A program made the position numbers and the translations under genes. The notes under the pieces were generated by a model that worked only from the letters and a program-made list of their open reading frames with translations, ran no database searches and was not told the DNA's origin. From Dokdonella_A sp014338185 (GTDB lineage Bacteria > Pseudomonadota > Gammaproteobacteria > Xanthomonadales > Rhodanobacteraceae), in assembly GCA_030263295.1 (NCBI GenBank), contig SZOS01000009.1, positions 18,909 through 82,908 on the forward strand: a stretch of DNA of 64,000 bases. The letters run 5' to 3'. Shown here in pieces: positions 19,573 to 27,950 of the stretch; the first letter of the stretch is position 1; each line of letters begins with the position of its first letter.

Positions 19573-19787
19573 GGAGGGGCTTCCTTGTGCAGGGGGAGGA
19601 ACGCAGCAGCGCGGCGAGACTACGGGGCCGCCGGCCTACGCGCAACGCACGCAAGTCACGGTCAGGCCCTGACCCCGCCCGGGCCCGCGAGTTCCCGTCG
19701 TGCCCACAGGTGCGAGGCGCGCCGCCGATGAACCTGCGGCCCGGCGCATGCCTTGGGTCCGCGCGATGCGTGCGGCCATAATGCGAC

Positions 19788-20255
19788 GTGCTCCACGTCG
19801 TCCTGCACCAGCCGCAGATTCCACCCAACACCGGCAACGTGATCCGGCTGTGCGCCAACAGTGGCGCCGCGCTGCATCTGCTGCGGCCGCTCGGCTTTGC
19901 GCTCGACCATGCGCGCATGCGGCGGGCCGGGCTCGACTACCACGAGTTCGCCGAGCTCGCGGTGCATGAGGATTTCGCCGCTTTCCTCGCCAGCGTGCGG
20001 CCACGGCGCGTGTTTGCGTTGTCCACCCGCGGCGCCACGCGCCACGACGCGGTGGCTTATGCGCCGGGCGATGCACTGCTGTTCGGCTCGGAAACAGCGG
20101 GTCTGCCGCAGGCGCTGCTCGATGGGCTGCCCGCCGAGCAGCGCCTGTACCTGCCGATGCGGCCTCACAACCGCAGCCTCAACCTGTCCAATGCGGTTGC
20201 GGTGGTTGTCTACGAAGCCTGGCGCCAGCTCGGCTTTGTGGGCGCCACACGCTGA
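19788..20255 (+). CDS. trmL: tRNA (cytidine/uridine(34)-2'-O)-methyltransferase
   Basis: A 155-residue SPOUT methyltransferase that 2'-O-methylates the wobble base of tRNA-Leu isoacceptors using SAM. The family's knot motifs are present: N-terminal LHQPQIPPNTGNVIRLCAN, then LLFGSETAGLP, and the C-terminal LPMRPHNRSLNLSNAVAVVVYE. The length matches E. coli TrmL (157). The start is GTG; a CATAAT hexamer ends five bases before it with no Shine-Dalgarno sequence between, so the mRNA may be leaderless. No other ATG in frame fits the family's N-terminus. Confidence 0.95.
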   Translation: MLHVVLHQPQIPPNTGNVIRLCANSGAALHLLRPLGFALDHARMRRAGLDYHEFAELAVHEDFAAFLASVRPRRVFALSTRGATRHDAVAYAPGDALLFGSETAGLPQALLDGLPAEQRLYLPMRPHNRSLNLSNAVAVVVYEAWRQLGFVGATR

Positions 20256-20660
20256 GCGCCACGCCGGCCACCGCCTGCCGTGACCGCAGCGCGGTTCGCT
20301 GCGGCTCCAAACCGTCGCGCAATCACGTCCACCACGATGACTCGATGCGCGCATCGCGGTCGCGTGGATCGCGCCCCGTACACTGTCCGCGACTGTCCGC
20401 GGGCACTTGCACGCACCCGGCCTGCGGGCATCGCGACGCATGGGCCGGACGCCCGCCGCAGTCAGGCGCAAGGACCGCGGTGGCGCTGCATGAGCGCGGT
20501 TTTTGCGGTGTTTGCGCGGGATTTTCACCACTGCGGCTGCCTGATGCGCGCAGGCGCAGCGGCGTGGCATCGGCGATGGCGCGGCGCGTTGGCATCGCGG
20601 TCACGGCGTTGGCACGACCCTTGCGAGAGGCATGTCGAAGCCCTTGAAAAGGAGTACGCC
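20256..20660 (+). other. Intergenic region, no gene seen
   Basis: 405 bases between trmL and the small exported-protein gene. Open frames crossing it have no family resemblance and no ribosome-binding site. It presumably carries the promoter of the downstream gene; the only clear signal is AAAAGGAG just before the next start codon. Confidence 0.5.
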
Positions 20661-21005
20661 ATGAACCTGCATTCCACCCTCGCCTGCGCCGCCGCCATGG
20701 CCGCCACGATCGCCACCCTGGCAGTGCTCGCGCATCCGATCGATGCCGCCCGCACCATCACGATCGACGTCGACGAGGCGCCGCCCGTGGCCGCGACCTT
20801 GCTCCCCACGCTGCGTGTGAGCGCCGATCCGTCCGGGCTCACGCGCGTCGAGCTCGGCGCCGAAGAGCCGTTGCCGGTGGTGTTGTTGCCGACCGTGCAG
20901 GTACGCGCAAGCCTGCAGCGCGACAGGCCCGGCACATCACGCGCGGCGGTGCGGCTGGCGGCGCTGCCGGCGCAGGGCGGCATGCGCGCGGACCGCGCCA
21001 ACTGA
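20661..21005 (+). CDS. Small exported protein, function unknown
   Basis: 114 residues behind a strong ribosome-binding site (AAAAGGAGTACGCC then ATG), which fixes the start. Residues 1-30 form a signal peptide (MNLHSTLACAAAMAATIATL, cleavage likely after HPIDAA). The mature part contains a near-repeat: LLPTLRVSA around 47-55 and LLPTVQVRA around 76-84, separated by an acidic stretch. There are no cysteines in the mature part and no recognised domain. It stands alone, converging on gpsA. The protein is probably periplasmic or secreted; nothing further can be said. Confidence 0.7.
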   Translation: MNLHSTLACAAAMAATIATLAVLAHPIDAARTITIDVDEAPPVAATLLPTLRVSADPSGLTRVELGAEEPLPVVLLPTVQVRASLQRDRPGTSRAAVRLAALPAQGGMRADRAN

Positions 21006-21059
21006 AACGAGGTGGACTGTTGTGGGCCGGTGCGCGATGCGGCAACGGCGCGCCGGATC

Positions 21060-22064
21060 TCAGCGGTACTCGGGTTTCTGTTCGCGCGCGAGCAGTGCGG
21101 CCATGCCCTCGGCGGGCGTGAGTTCCTCGTGCAGCACCTTCTGCACCAGCGCGGTGATCGGCAGTTCCACGCCATGGGCATCGGCGAGCTTCATCACCGT
21201 GTCGACCGTCTCGATGCTCTCGACCACCTGGCCGATCGCGGCCACCGCCTGCGCCAGTGGCGTGCCCTGGCCCAGCGCGAGGCCGAGGCGACGGTTGCGC
21301 GACAGGTCGCCGGTGCAGGTGAGCACGAGGTCACCCAGGCCAGCCAGGCCCATGAGCGTCTCCGCGCGCGAGCCCAGCGCCGCGCCCAGGCGCAACATCT
21401 CGGCCAGTCCGCGCGTGATGAGGCCGGCCCGGGCATTGAGGCCCATGCGCATGCCGTCGGCGACACCGGTGGCCACCGCGAGCACGTTCTTCATCGCGCC
21501 GCCGAGTTCGGCGCCGAGCACGTCGTTGCCGGTGTAGGCACGGAACCGCGGCGAATGCAGTTGCAGCGCCATCGCCTGCGCGAACGCCGCGTCGGCGCTG
21601 TGCACCGTGAGCGCGGTGGGCAGGCCCTGCGCGACCTCGCGTGCGAACGAGGGGCCGGTCACCACCGCCGCGGGGTGCCCGGGCAGATGCTGCGCGACCA
21701 GTTCGTGCAGGAAGCGCCCCGAGCCGGGATCGAAACCCTTGGTGGCCCAGGCGATGCCGGTGCCCGGCGCCACCCACGGCACGATCGCCACGAGCAGGTC
21801 GCGGAAGGCATGGCTGGGCACCGCGATGAGGATCGTGCCCGCATCGCGCACCAGCGGTTCGAGCATCGCGCTCAGCTGCAGCGGCGCGGGCAGTTCCAGG
21901 TCGGGCAGGTAACGTGCGTTGTGGCGTGTCCTGGCCATGTCGACGACGGCCTGCGGCGTGCGACCCCACAGCGTGGTCGGCACGCCGTTGCGCGCAAGCT
22001 GCACGGCCAAGGCCGTGCCCCACGAGCCCGCGCCCAGCACCGCGGTGGCGGCGGCAGTCACCAC
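21060..22064 (-). CDS. gpsA: NAD(P)-dependent glycerol-3-phosphate dehydrogenase
   Basis: A 334-residue cytoplasmic enzyme reducing dihydroxyacetone phosphate to sn-glycerol 3-phosphate for phospholipid synthesis. The N-terminal Rossmann motif is GAGSWGTALA, followed by the family blocks GPSFAREVA, GGAMKNVLA and GLAGLGDLVLTCTG. The start is GTG at 22064. It follows secB by 58 bases on the same strand and is preceded further up by a rhodanese gene, the order known from the E. coli yibN-grxC-secB-gpsA region, here without grxC. Confidence 0.97.
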   Translation of the reverse strand: MVTAAATAVLGAGSWGTALAVQLARNGVPTTLWGRTPQAVVDMARTRHNARYLPDLELPAPLQLSAMLEPLVRDAGTILIAVPSHAFRDLLVAIVPWVAPGTGIAWATKGFDPGSGRFLHELVAQHLPGHPAAVVTGPSFAREVAQGLPTALTVHSADAAFAQAMALQLHSPRFRAYTGNDVLGAELGGAMKNVLAVATGVADGMRMGLNARAGLITRGLAEMLRLGAALGSRAETLMGLAGLGDLVLTCTGDLSRNRRLGLALGQGTPLAQAVAAIGQVVESIETVDTVMKLADAHGVELPITALVQKVLHEELTPAEGMAALLAREQKPEYR

Positions 22065-22122
22065 CTCACCCCGTCACCAGCGCGGGCACACCCGTCACCC
22101 CCGGCTCGCCTGCGCACGCCGA

Positions 22123-22611
22123 TCAGGCGTTGGCGACCTGCGCGCCGGCGCCTTCGGCCTGGCGGCGCATCTGCTCCGCGTACAGCGCGTCGAAGTTGAT
22201 CGGTTGCAGGAACAGCGGCGGGAACCCGCCACTCTGCACCAGGTCCGAAATCACCTGGCGCACATAGGGGAACAGCGCGTTGGGGCAGTAGCTGCCAAGG
22301 ATCGCATTGCGGCTGGCATCGTCGAAACCGGCCACGCCGAAGATGCCGGCCTGCTGCACTTCGGCGAGGTAGGCGGTCTTGTCGCCGACCTTGCAGGTGG
22401 CGGTCACGCTGAGCACGACCTCGTACACGTCCGGACCGAGCACGTTGGCACGCTGGCTCAGGTTGAGCTCGACGTTGGGCTGGCCCTGCTCCTGGAAGAT
22501 CTGCGGTGCGCCGGGCGCTTCGAACGAAACGTCCTTGATGTAGATGCGCTGCAGGTTGAGTTGCGCCTGCGGCTGGGTCTGGCCGTCGGTGGCGCCGTTG
22601 CTGCTTGCCAT
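22123..22611 (-). CDS. secB: Protein-export chaperone SecB
   Basis: A 162-residue cytoplasmic chaperone that keeps preproteins unfolded and hands them to SecA. The sequence matches the family closely: RIYIKDVSFEAPGAP, VYEVVLSVTATC, QQAGIFGV, CPNALFPYVRQVISDLVQ and GGFPPLFLQPINFDALY. The start was placed at MASSNG; the longer open frame adds a basic N-terminus foreign to SecB. Its neighbours are a rhodanese gene upstream and gpsA downstream. Confidence 0.98.
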   Translation of the reverse strand: MASSNGATDGQTQPQAQLNLQRIYIKDVSFEAPGAPQIFQEQGQPNVELNLSQRANVLGPDVYEVVLSVTATCKVGDKTAYLAEVQQAGIFGVAGFDDASRNAILGSYCPNALFPYVRQVISDLVQSGGFPPLFLQPINFDALYAEQMRRQAEGAGAQVANA

Positions 22612-22693
22612 GGGTATTGATCCTTGCGGCGGGGAAAAGACGCCGATTATCCCATGCCTGCGCCGGCCGCGCACGCGCGCCGCGCCGGTGCGG

Positions 22694-23137
22694 TCAGCCG
22701 CGGCCCTTGACCAGCGGCATCTGCGCCTCGCGCCACGCGGCAATGCCGCCATCGAGCCAGAACACCTTGGCATAGCCGGCCTTCTTGAGCCGTGCCGCGA
22801 CCTGCGCCGCGGTGTGGCCGCTGCGGCACACCAGCGCGATCGGCGTCTCGCGCGACTTGGCCAGTTCCTTGTTGTCGGGGTCGACCTGGCTGGGCAGCAG
22901 GTGGCGCGAGCCGGGCACGTGGCCCTTCTCGTACTCGGCCAGCGCCGAGATGTCGATCACGAGCGCATTCTCGCGGTTGATGAGCTGGGTCAGGCCGGCC
23001 GGCGTGAGCGCGGCCCCGCCGCGCAGGAAGCGCTGCATCTGGGTCACCAGCAGTGCGCTGAGCACGCCCACGAACGCGAGCGTGAGCAGCAGGTGGTTGC
23101 CGAGGAACTCGGGCAGGCGGTGGATGAACTCGGACAT
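22694..23137 (-). CDS. Membrane-anchored rhodanese-like protein (YibN-type)
   Basis: 147 residues with one N-terminal membrane helix (about 17-34, LLLTLAFVGVLSALLVT) and a rhodanese domain (about 45-140). The active-site loop reads CRSGHT, with the persulfide-forming cysteine kept, and ends with LDGGIAAWREA. The layout matches E. coli YibN. Family proteins move sulfur or act as scaffolds; the real substrate is not known. Its place just before secB copies the enterobacterial order and supports the assignment. Confidence 0.88.
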   Translation of the reverse strand: MSEFIHRLPEFLGNHLLLTLAFVGVLSALLVTQMQRFLRGGAALTPAGLTQLINRENALVIDISALAEYEKGHVPGSRHLLPSQVDPDNKELAKSRETPIALVCRSGHTAAQVAARLKKAGYAKVFWLDGGIAAWREAQMPLVKGRG

Positions 23138-23223
23138 GAGGCGCGCAACAACCGGGACGGTTGCCGATTATCGCGGATTCGGCGCCCGCCGGCACCCGCG
23201 GGCCGGCGCGCCGCTGCGCACGT

Positions 23224-23649
23224 TCAGTCGCGCTGGGTGATGTCGGGCAAGCCCGACACCAGCCACCAGTGCTTGCCCGCCTTGTCGTACTTCCACACGC
23301 GCCGGTCGACGATGCTGCGCGCCACCTGGGTGTTGACGTTGAGCAGGTCGAGCCGGACCACCTGGCGCACCTCGTCCGCACTCACCGCCACGGGCTGGCT
23401 TTCGTCGTAGTTGCTCACGCGCACCTGCTTGAGGCGCTCCAGCTCCAGCGAGCTGACCGGGTGCTCGGCCTGGATCTTGGGATCGATGAAGCCGACGGCC
23501 TGCTCGTACTCGCCCCAGCGGATCGCCGCCGCATAGGCACGCAGCGTCTCGTTGAGGATGGTCTGCTTGGAGCGGATTTCCTGGTTGGCGCAAGCGGCCA
23601 GCAGCGCCAGGGCGATGATCAGCGGAACGGACCGGAGCAGGCGGCGCAT
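23224..23649 (-). CDS. Putative lipoprotein, function unknown
   Basis: 141 residues. The leader MRRLLRSVPLIIALALLAAC ends in a lipobox (LAAC, Cys20), so the mature protein is probably anchored in the envelope. The rest is a mixed alpha/beta domain ending with the aromatic-rich VWKYDKAGKHWWLVSGLP, a pattern common to small lipoproteins of gammaproteobacteria. The start was chosen because it places the leader at the N-terminus and fits the GGAGAATCC-like sequence upstream. It lies between the rhodanese and thioesterase genes on the same strand. The family was not identified. Confidence 0.75.
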   Translation of the reverse strand: MRRLLRSVPLIIALALLAACANQEIRSKQTILNETLRAYAAAIRWGEYEQAVGFIDPKIQAEHPVSSLELERLKQVRVSNYDESQPVAVSADEVRQVVRLDLLNVNTQVARSIVDRRVWKYDKAGKHWWLVSGLPDITQRD

Positions 23650-23744
23650 GCGGATTCTCCGTGCGGGATGCCGACGATTGTGCATCAAGCCGGGCGGCCG
23701 CGCCCACCACCCGCACGCGTCATGCGCGCGGCACCGCTGCCGGC

Positions 23745-24230
23745 TCAGGCCGCGGCCGCATCCGTGCGCAGCGCGACGAAGCGGGCGCTGAGCGTGGCCG
23801 CCTCGCCGCCGTCGGGCAGCGGCACCGTGCACTCCACGCGCAGGCGCGCCTTGCCGCGTGCGGCCAGCGTGTCGAGGAAGGCCGCGCAGGATTCGCCCGT
23901 GGCCGGCCGCGCCTGGCAGCGCAGTTCGCCCCACACCGGTGCGAGGTAGCGGATCGTGCTGTCCTGCACGTAGATGTCGCAGTCGAGGTCGCGCCCGGCC
24001 ACCGCGAGGCGCAGCACGCCCCAGCCGGCCAGTGTCATGAGGCTGGCCAGGCTGCCGCCAAAGGCGCAGCCCTTGTCGTTGATGTTGGGCGCCAGTGGCG
24101 CGGCCAGGGTCAGCGACTCGCCCGCATGCGCGACCACACGCAGCGCCATCGCGCGGGCGAGCGGGATTTGGGCGAGCAGTTCGCGCTCGAGCGCGGCGGC
24201 GGCGGTGGGCATGCGTGGCGACCCGGTCAT
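23745..24230 (-). CDS. YiiD C-terminal-domain-like hotdog thioesterase
   Basis: 161 residues with a hotdog fold signature: LAPNINDKGCAFGGSLASLMTLAGWGVL forms the central helix region (about 48-75; motif NINDKGCAFGGS), followed by the DIYVQDSTIRYLAPV strand. This matches the putative thioesterase domain found at the C-terminus of E. coli YiiD, here as a free-standing protein. The substrate is unknown. A second ATG six codons in (24212) is an equally possible start. It diverges from hemD across 54 bases, so both promoters must lie in that gap. Confidence 0.82.
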   Translation of the reverse strand: MTGSPRMPTAAAALERELLAQIPLARAMALRVVAHAGESLTLAAPLAPNINDKGCAFGGSLASLMTLAGWGVLRLAVAGRDLDCDIYVQDSTIRYLAPVWGELRCQARPATGESCAAFLDTLAARGKARLRVECTVPLPDGGEAATLSARFVALRTDAAAA

Positions 24231-24284
24231 GAGGTGGAGGCGCGGCCCGCGGCCGCGGCGAGCCGCGCATTATCATGCGGACGC

Positions 24285-25094
24285 ATGCCTGCCACCAAGC
24301 CCACGCCAGCCGTCGCGCGCTCGCTTGCCAACGCCACCGTGGTGCTCACGCGCCCGGCCGGCACGGCGCGCGCGCTCGCGCGGCAGGCGCGCCAGCGCGG
24401 CGCGACGGTGCTGCTGCTGCCGGGCCTGGGCCTGAGCATGCGGCGCGAGCCGGCCGTGCTCGAGGCGCTGCGCGCGGCCGACCACGACGACTGGATCTTC
24501 ACCAGTCCCGCCGCGGTGCGCGCATGCTTCGCACTGTGGCCGCGGCTGCGGCTGGCGCGCAGCGCGCGTGTGTTCACCGTCGGCGCGGGCAGCGCGCGCG
24601 CGCTGGCGCGCCACGGCCTGTCGGCGCGGATCCCCGACGGCGGCGCCGACAGTGAGGCCTTGCTGGCGATGCCGCAACTCGCAGCCGTGCGCGGCCGGCG
24701 CATCGCGCTGGTCGGTGCGCCGGGCGGACGCAACCTCATCGCGCCCGCGCTCGCCCGGCGCGGCGCCCGCGTCGATGCCCTGCACGTGTACTAGCGCCGG
24801 CCGCCACGGCTCGACCGGCGCCACTTCACCGCGCTGGCGCAGGCCCGCGAGCCGTGGCTCACGCTGCTGTCCAGCGCCGAGGCGCTCACCCATCTGGGCG
24901 CGCTGCTGCCGCAGCCGCTGCTGGCGCGCTGGCAGGCGCAGCCGCTGGTGGTGGCGAGCCCGCGTCTGGCCGCGCTCGCGCGCGACCACGGTTTCCGCGA
25001 GCCGGTGGTGGCCGCGAGCGCGCTGGGCTGCGACCTGCTCGATGCCGCCGCGGACTGGCTGGTGCGCGGCGCGCGGGTAGGCGCCACCTCATGA
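24285..25094 (+). pseudogene. hemD: Uroporphyrinogen-III synthase interrupted by an in-frame amber codon
   Basis: The reading frame from ATG 24285 encodes a HemD-like protein (VVLTRPAGTARALARQ at the start, DDWIFTSPAAVRACF, RVFTVGAGSARALARHG, IALVGAPGGRNLIAPAL), stops at TAG 24792-24794 after 169 residues, then continues in the same frame without any other stop to TGA at 25094 with typical HemD C-terminal sequence (REPWLTLLSSAEALTHL, PLVVASPRLAALARDHGF). Read through, it would have 269 positions, the normal length. One C-to-T change of a CAG codon would explain it. HemD closes hydroxymethylbilane to uroporphyrinogen III and is essential for haem. hemX and hemY follow directly. Explanations: sequencing error, recent mutation, or amber readthrough; TAG is an ordinary stop elsewhere here. 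Confidence 0.88.
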
Positions 25095-25113
25095 CGCACT
25101 GCGTCAGCAGTTG

Positions 25114-25122
25114 GGCTAGCAT
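25114..25122 (+). promoter_or_regulatory. Putative -10 element of hemX (leaderless arrangement)
   Basis: GGCTAGCAT ends six bases before the hemX ATG. It is one of the GCTAnnnT elements seen before several genes here. If used, hemX-hemY could be expressed independently of hemD (inference). Confidence 0.35.
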
Positions 25123-25128
25123 GCGCAC

Positions 25129-26202
25129 ATGAGCGAGACGTCCGGGGACAAAGGCATGTCCGATGCGCAGTCGCTGGTCGTGCACACGCCGCCAGCATCC
25201 GCGCCACGGCGCGGCGTGTTCACGCTGCTGGTGGCCTTGCTGGCACTGTTGCTGGCTGGCTGGAGCGCGTGGCGCAGCTACCGCGGCGAACGGGACCGCC
25301 GTGCCGACGATGCACTGGCGCAGCTCGCGGCGCAGGTCGACACCATGGTGCAGGGCAGTGAACAGCGCCGCCGCGACCTCGATGGCCTGCGCGCGCGGCT
25401 CAGCGACGCCGACACCGTCAACAAGGGCCTGCGCGAGGAGTTGTTCAGCCTCGGCGAGCGCCTGCGCCATGTCGAGGATGCGGTGGCGCACCTGGCCGAG
25501 CAGCGCCTGAGCGGGCGCGACGCGCTCGCGCTCAACGAGGCCGAGTTCCTGCTGGTGCAGGCGCAGGAACGGCTCGCGCTGTTCCACGATGCCGATGCCG
25601 CGATCACGGCCTACCGGCTCGCCGACGCCGCGCTCGCCGCGGCCGAGGATCCGGCCTTCGCCTCGGTGCGGCGCACGATCGGGGCCGAGCGCGAGGCCTT
25701 GCAGGCCGCGCGTCCGGCCGACCTGCGCGTGAACTTCGACGCGATCGAGCGCGTGCGCGCGCAGTTGTCCGGCTTCAGCGGCGCGCCGGTCGCGGTGGCC
25801 GCCGAGCCGGAAGCACCCTCGCGCTGGCGCGACTGGCTCGCGCCGTTCGTGCGCGTGAGCCATGTCGATGCCAGCGGCCATGTGCAGCGCGATCCCGCAC
25901 TGGCCCAGGCGCTCGTCGCGCTCGACCTGCGCGACGCGCAGGCCGCGTTGCTCGCGGGTGACGGCGCACGCTACGGCGCCGCGCTCGCGCGTGCCCGCGC
26001 CGGCATCGCGGCCTTGCCGGCACCGGCCACGCCCGCGCGCCAGGCCGCGCTGACCGAACTGGAGCGGCTCGGTGCCGCGCCGCTCGCACCCGCGCTGCCC
26101 GAGCTGGGCAGCGCCCTCAAGGAACTGCGCAACCTGCGCACCACCCGCGCCTTGGCCACGCCGCTGGAACTGGCGCCGGCCAGTGGCGGAGACAGGCCGT
26201 GA
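25129..26202 (+). CDS. hemX: HemX-family membrane protein of the haem operon
   Basis: 357 residues. A short cytoplasmic N-terminus, one membrane helix (about 30-46, VFTLLVALLALLLAGWSAW), then a long coiled-coil stretch (about 55-130) and a periplasmic helical domain with LNEAEFLLVQAQERLALFHD, the block typical of HemX. Despite older naming as uroporphyrinogen-III methyltransferase, it has no SAM-binding domain; in E. coli it lies in hemCDXY and its exact role is unclear. The stop overlaps the GTG start of hemY, so the two are coupled. The gap after the hemD frame is only 34 bases. Confidence 0.9.
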   Translation: MSETSGDKGMSDAQSLVVHTPPASAPRRGVFTLLVALLALLLAGWSAWRSYRGERDRRADDALAQLAAQVDTMVQGSEQRRRDLDGLRARLSDADTVNKGLREELFSLGERLRHVEDAVAHLAEQRLSGRDALALNEAEFLLVQAQERLALFHDADAAITAYRLADAALAAAEDPAFASVRRTIGAEREALQAARPADLRVNFDAIERVRAQLSGFSGAPVAVAAEPEAPSRWRDWLAPFVRVSHVDASGHVQRDPALAQALVALDLRDAQAALLAGDGARYGAALARARAGIAALPAPATPARQAALTELERLGAAPLAPALPELGSALKELRNLRTTRALATPLELAPASGGDRP

Positions 26203-27467
26203 GGCTGTGGCGCTGGATCCTCGTGCTGCTGGTCGCAGCGGTGGCGGCCGCGTTGGCCTGGCACTGGCTCGCGGCCGATCCGGGCAGCGTGCAGATCCGC
26301 CTGCGCGACACGCTCATCGAAACCAGTGTGGTGGTCGCGCTCGCGGCGCTGTTGCTGGTCTGGCTCGTGCTCGGCCTGGGCTGGCGCCTGTTGCGCTGGC
26401 CGCTGCGCGCATGGGGCCGCGCCAGCGATCGACGCGGGCGCGAGCGGCTGGCCGGCGGCATGGCCGCGTTCGCCGAGGGCGACTACCTCAAGGCCGAACG
26501 CGAGCTGGCCAAGGCCGCGCAGCGCGAGACACTGCGCCTGCCCGCCTTGCTGCTGCTCGCGCGCGCCGCGCACGAGCGCGGTGCCGATGCGCGCGCGAGC
26601 GAGGTGCTCGGCGAACTGGGTGACAGCGGCGAGCGGGTCGGTGCCGCGTTGCGCGCGCGTTTCCTCGTCGACAACGGCCAGCCGCGCGAGGCGCTGGAAC
26701 TGCTCAAGGACAAGGACAAGGCCGCGCAGCTGTCACTGCGTGGCCGCCAGCTGCTGGTCGAAACCGCGCTCGCACTGGGCGAGCCGCACACCGCGCTCGA
26801 GGCGCTGCCGCCGCTCGTGCGCAGCCAGTCGCTCACCGCCGAGGCACAGGCGCAGCTCGAGCAGCGCACGCTCGCGGCCGCGCTCGCGGCCGCGCCCGAC
26901 CTGGCCACGCTCAACGCGCTGTGGCACCGCACCAGCCGCCACCAGCGCCGCCAGGTCGAACTGATCGACGCGTTCGCGCGGCGCAGCGCCGGCCTCGGCC
27001 AGATGCTGGCGGCGATGGACGAGATCGAAGCCGCGCAGCGCCACCAGTGGAGCGACCGTCTCGCCGCGGCCTGGGGCGAGCTGGGCCCGGCCGAGGCGCC
27101 CGCGCGCCTGCAGCGCGCCGAACAGTGGCTCGGCCACGCACCCAACAGCGCGCCGCTGTTGCTCACGCTCGCGCGCCTGCAGTTGCAGCTGATGCAGATC
27201 GAGCGCGCCGAGGAGTCGGTGCAGCGCGCGCTCGCGCTCGCGGCCACGCCCGCGGGGTGGGAACTGCTGGGCGAGGTGCGGCGCGCGGTCGGTGATGACG
27301 CGGGTGCGGCCAACGCCTACGCCAATGCCTTGCACGCGGCGCGTGCCGAGCCGCTGCTCGCGGTGGCCGCGCTGGCCCCGCGCGGCGCGCTCGACACGCG
27401 ACCGATCGCGTTCGAGGAACGCAGCGAGCATGGCGTGCCGCGCCTGCCGGGCGGCACCCATGCCTGA
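26199..27467 (+). CDS. hemY: HemY-family haem biosynthesis membrane protein with TPR-like repeats
   Basis: 422 residues from a GTG that overlaps the hemX stop (GTGA). Two N-terminal membrane helices (about 5-22 and 45-65) hold the protein in the inner membrane; the remainder is a helical, TPR-like domain (for example AFAEGDYLKAERELAKAA, LLARAAHERGADARA and PLLLTLARLQLQLMQIERAEESVQ given by its key residues). This is the proteobacterial HemY family, unrelated to the Gram-positive HemY oxidase. It is conserved beside hemX, and its biochemical job is unproven. Confidence 0.92.
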   Translation: MRLWRWILVLLVAAVAAALAWHWLAADPGSVQIRLRDTLIETSVVVALAALLLVWLVLGLGWRLLRWPLRAWGRASDRRGRERLAGGMAAFAEGDYLKAERELAKAAQRETLRLPALLLLARAAHERGADARASEVLGELGDSGERVGAALRARFLVDNGQPREALELLKDKDKAAQLSLRGRQLLVETALALGEPHTALEALPPLVRSQSLTAEAQAQLEQRTLAAALAAAPDLATLNALWHRTSRHQRRQVELIDAFARRSAGLGQMLAAMDEIEAAQRHQWSDRLAAAWGELGPAEAPARLQRAEQWLGHAPNSAPLLLTLARLQLQLMQIERAEESVQRALALAATPAGWELLGEVRRAVGDDAGAANAYANALHAARAEPLLAVAALAPRGALDTRPIAFEERSEHGVPRLPGGTHA

Positions 27468-27515
27468 CCCGCGGCGCCGGCTATAGTCGGGCCCCGATAC
27501 CCGCGGAACGCGACC

Positions 27516-27950
27516 ATGGCCATCTGGCGACAGACCACCGACCTGCAGCAACTCAACGAGTGGAACCGCGGCTGCATGGTCGAGCACCTGGGCATGCGCG
27601 TGACCGAGATCGGCGCCGAGCATGTGCGAGGCACGATGCCGGTGGATCCGCGCACACGCCAGCCGTTCGGCCTGCTGCATGGCGGCGCCTCGGTGGCGCT
27701 GGCCGAATCGCTGGGCAGCCTCGCCGGCAACCTGTGCCTCGACGCGGCGTGGATGGCGGTAGGGCTGGAGATCAATGCCAACCACGTGCGCGCGGTCAGC
27801 GACGGCACCGTCACGGGAACCGCGCGACCGCTGCACCTGGGCCGCAGCACCCAGGTGTGGGAGATCCGCATCGAGGACGAGGCGGAACGGCTGGTGTGCA
27901 TCGCGCGCCTCACGCTCGCGGTGGTGCCGCGCAGCCCCGCGCCCGCATGA
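27516..27950 (+). CDS. PaaI-type hotdog acyl-CoA thioesterase (MenI/YdiI-like)
   Basis: 144 residues with the hotdog signature LLHGGASVALAESLGSLAG (about 51-69), in which the acidic residue at the end of the helix is the usual catalytic base, plus VGLEINANHVRAV. The sequence is closest in feel to E. coli MenI/YdiI and EntH. The native substrate (1,4-dihydroxy-2-naphthoyl-CoA or a general acyl-CoA) cannot be told from sequence, and no menaquinone genes are nearby. A GGCTATAGT promoter element lies about 28 bases upstream. The stop overlaps the next gene as ATGA. Confidence 0.85.
   Translation: MAIWRQTTDLQQLNEWNRGCMVEHLGMRVTEIGAEHVRGTMPVDPRTRQPFGLLHGGASVALAESLGSLAGNLCLDAAWMAVGLEINANHVRAVSDGTVTGTARPLHLGRSTQVWEIRIEDEAERLVCIARLTLAVVPRSPAPA

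Noticed and set aside
21060..23137. Missing grxC in the rhodanese-secB-gpsA run as evidence of a recent deletion
   Set aside because: The gaps are short and clean with no remnant, and grxC is often elsewhere in other lineages, so this is ordinary gene-order variation.
24795..25094. A separate short gene after the amber codon of hemD
   Set aside because: It is the unbroken continuation of the HemD frame with HemD-like sequence and has no start codon or ribosome-binding site of its own.
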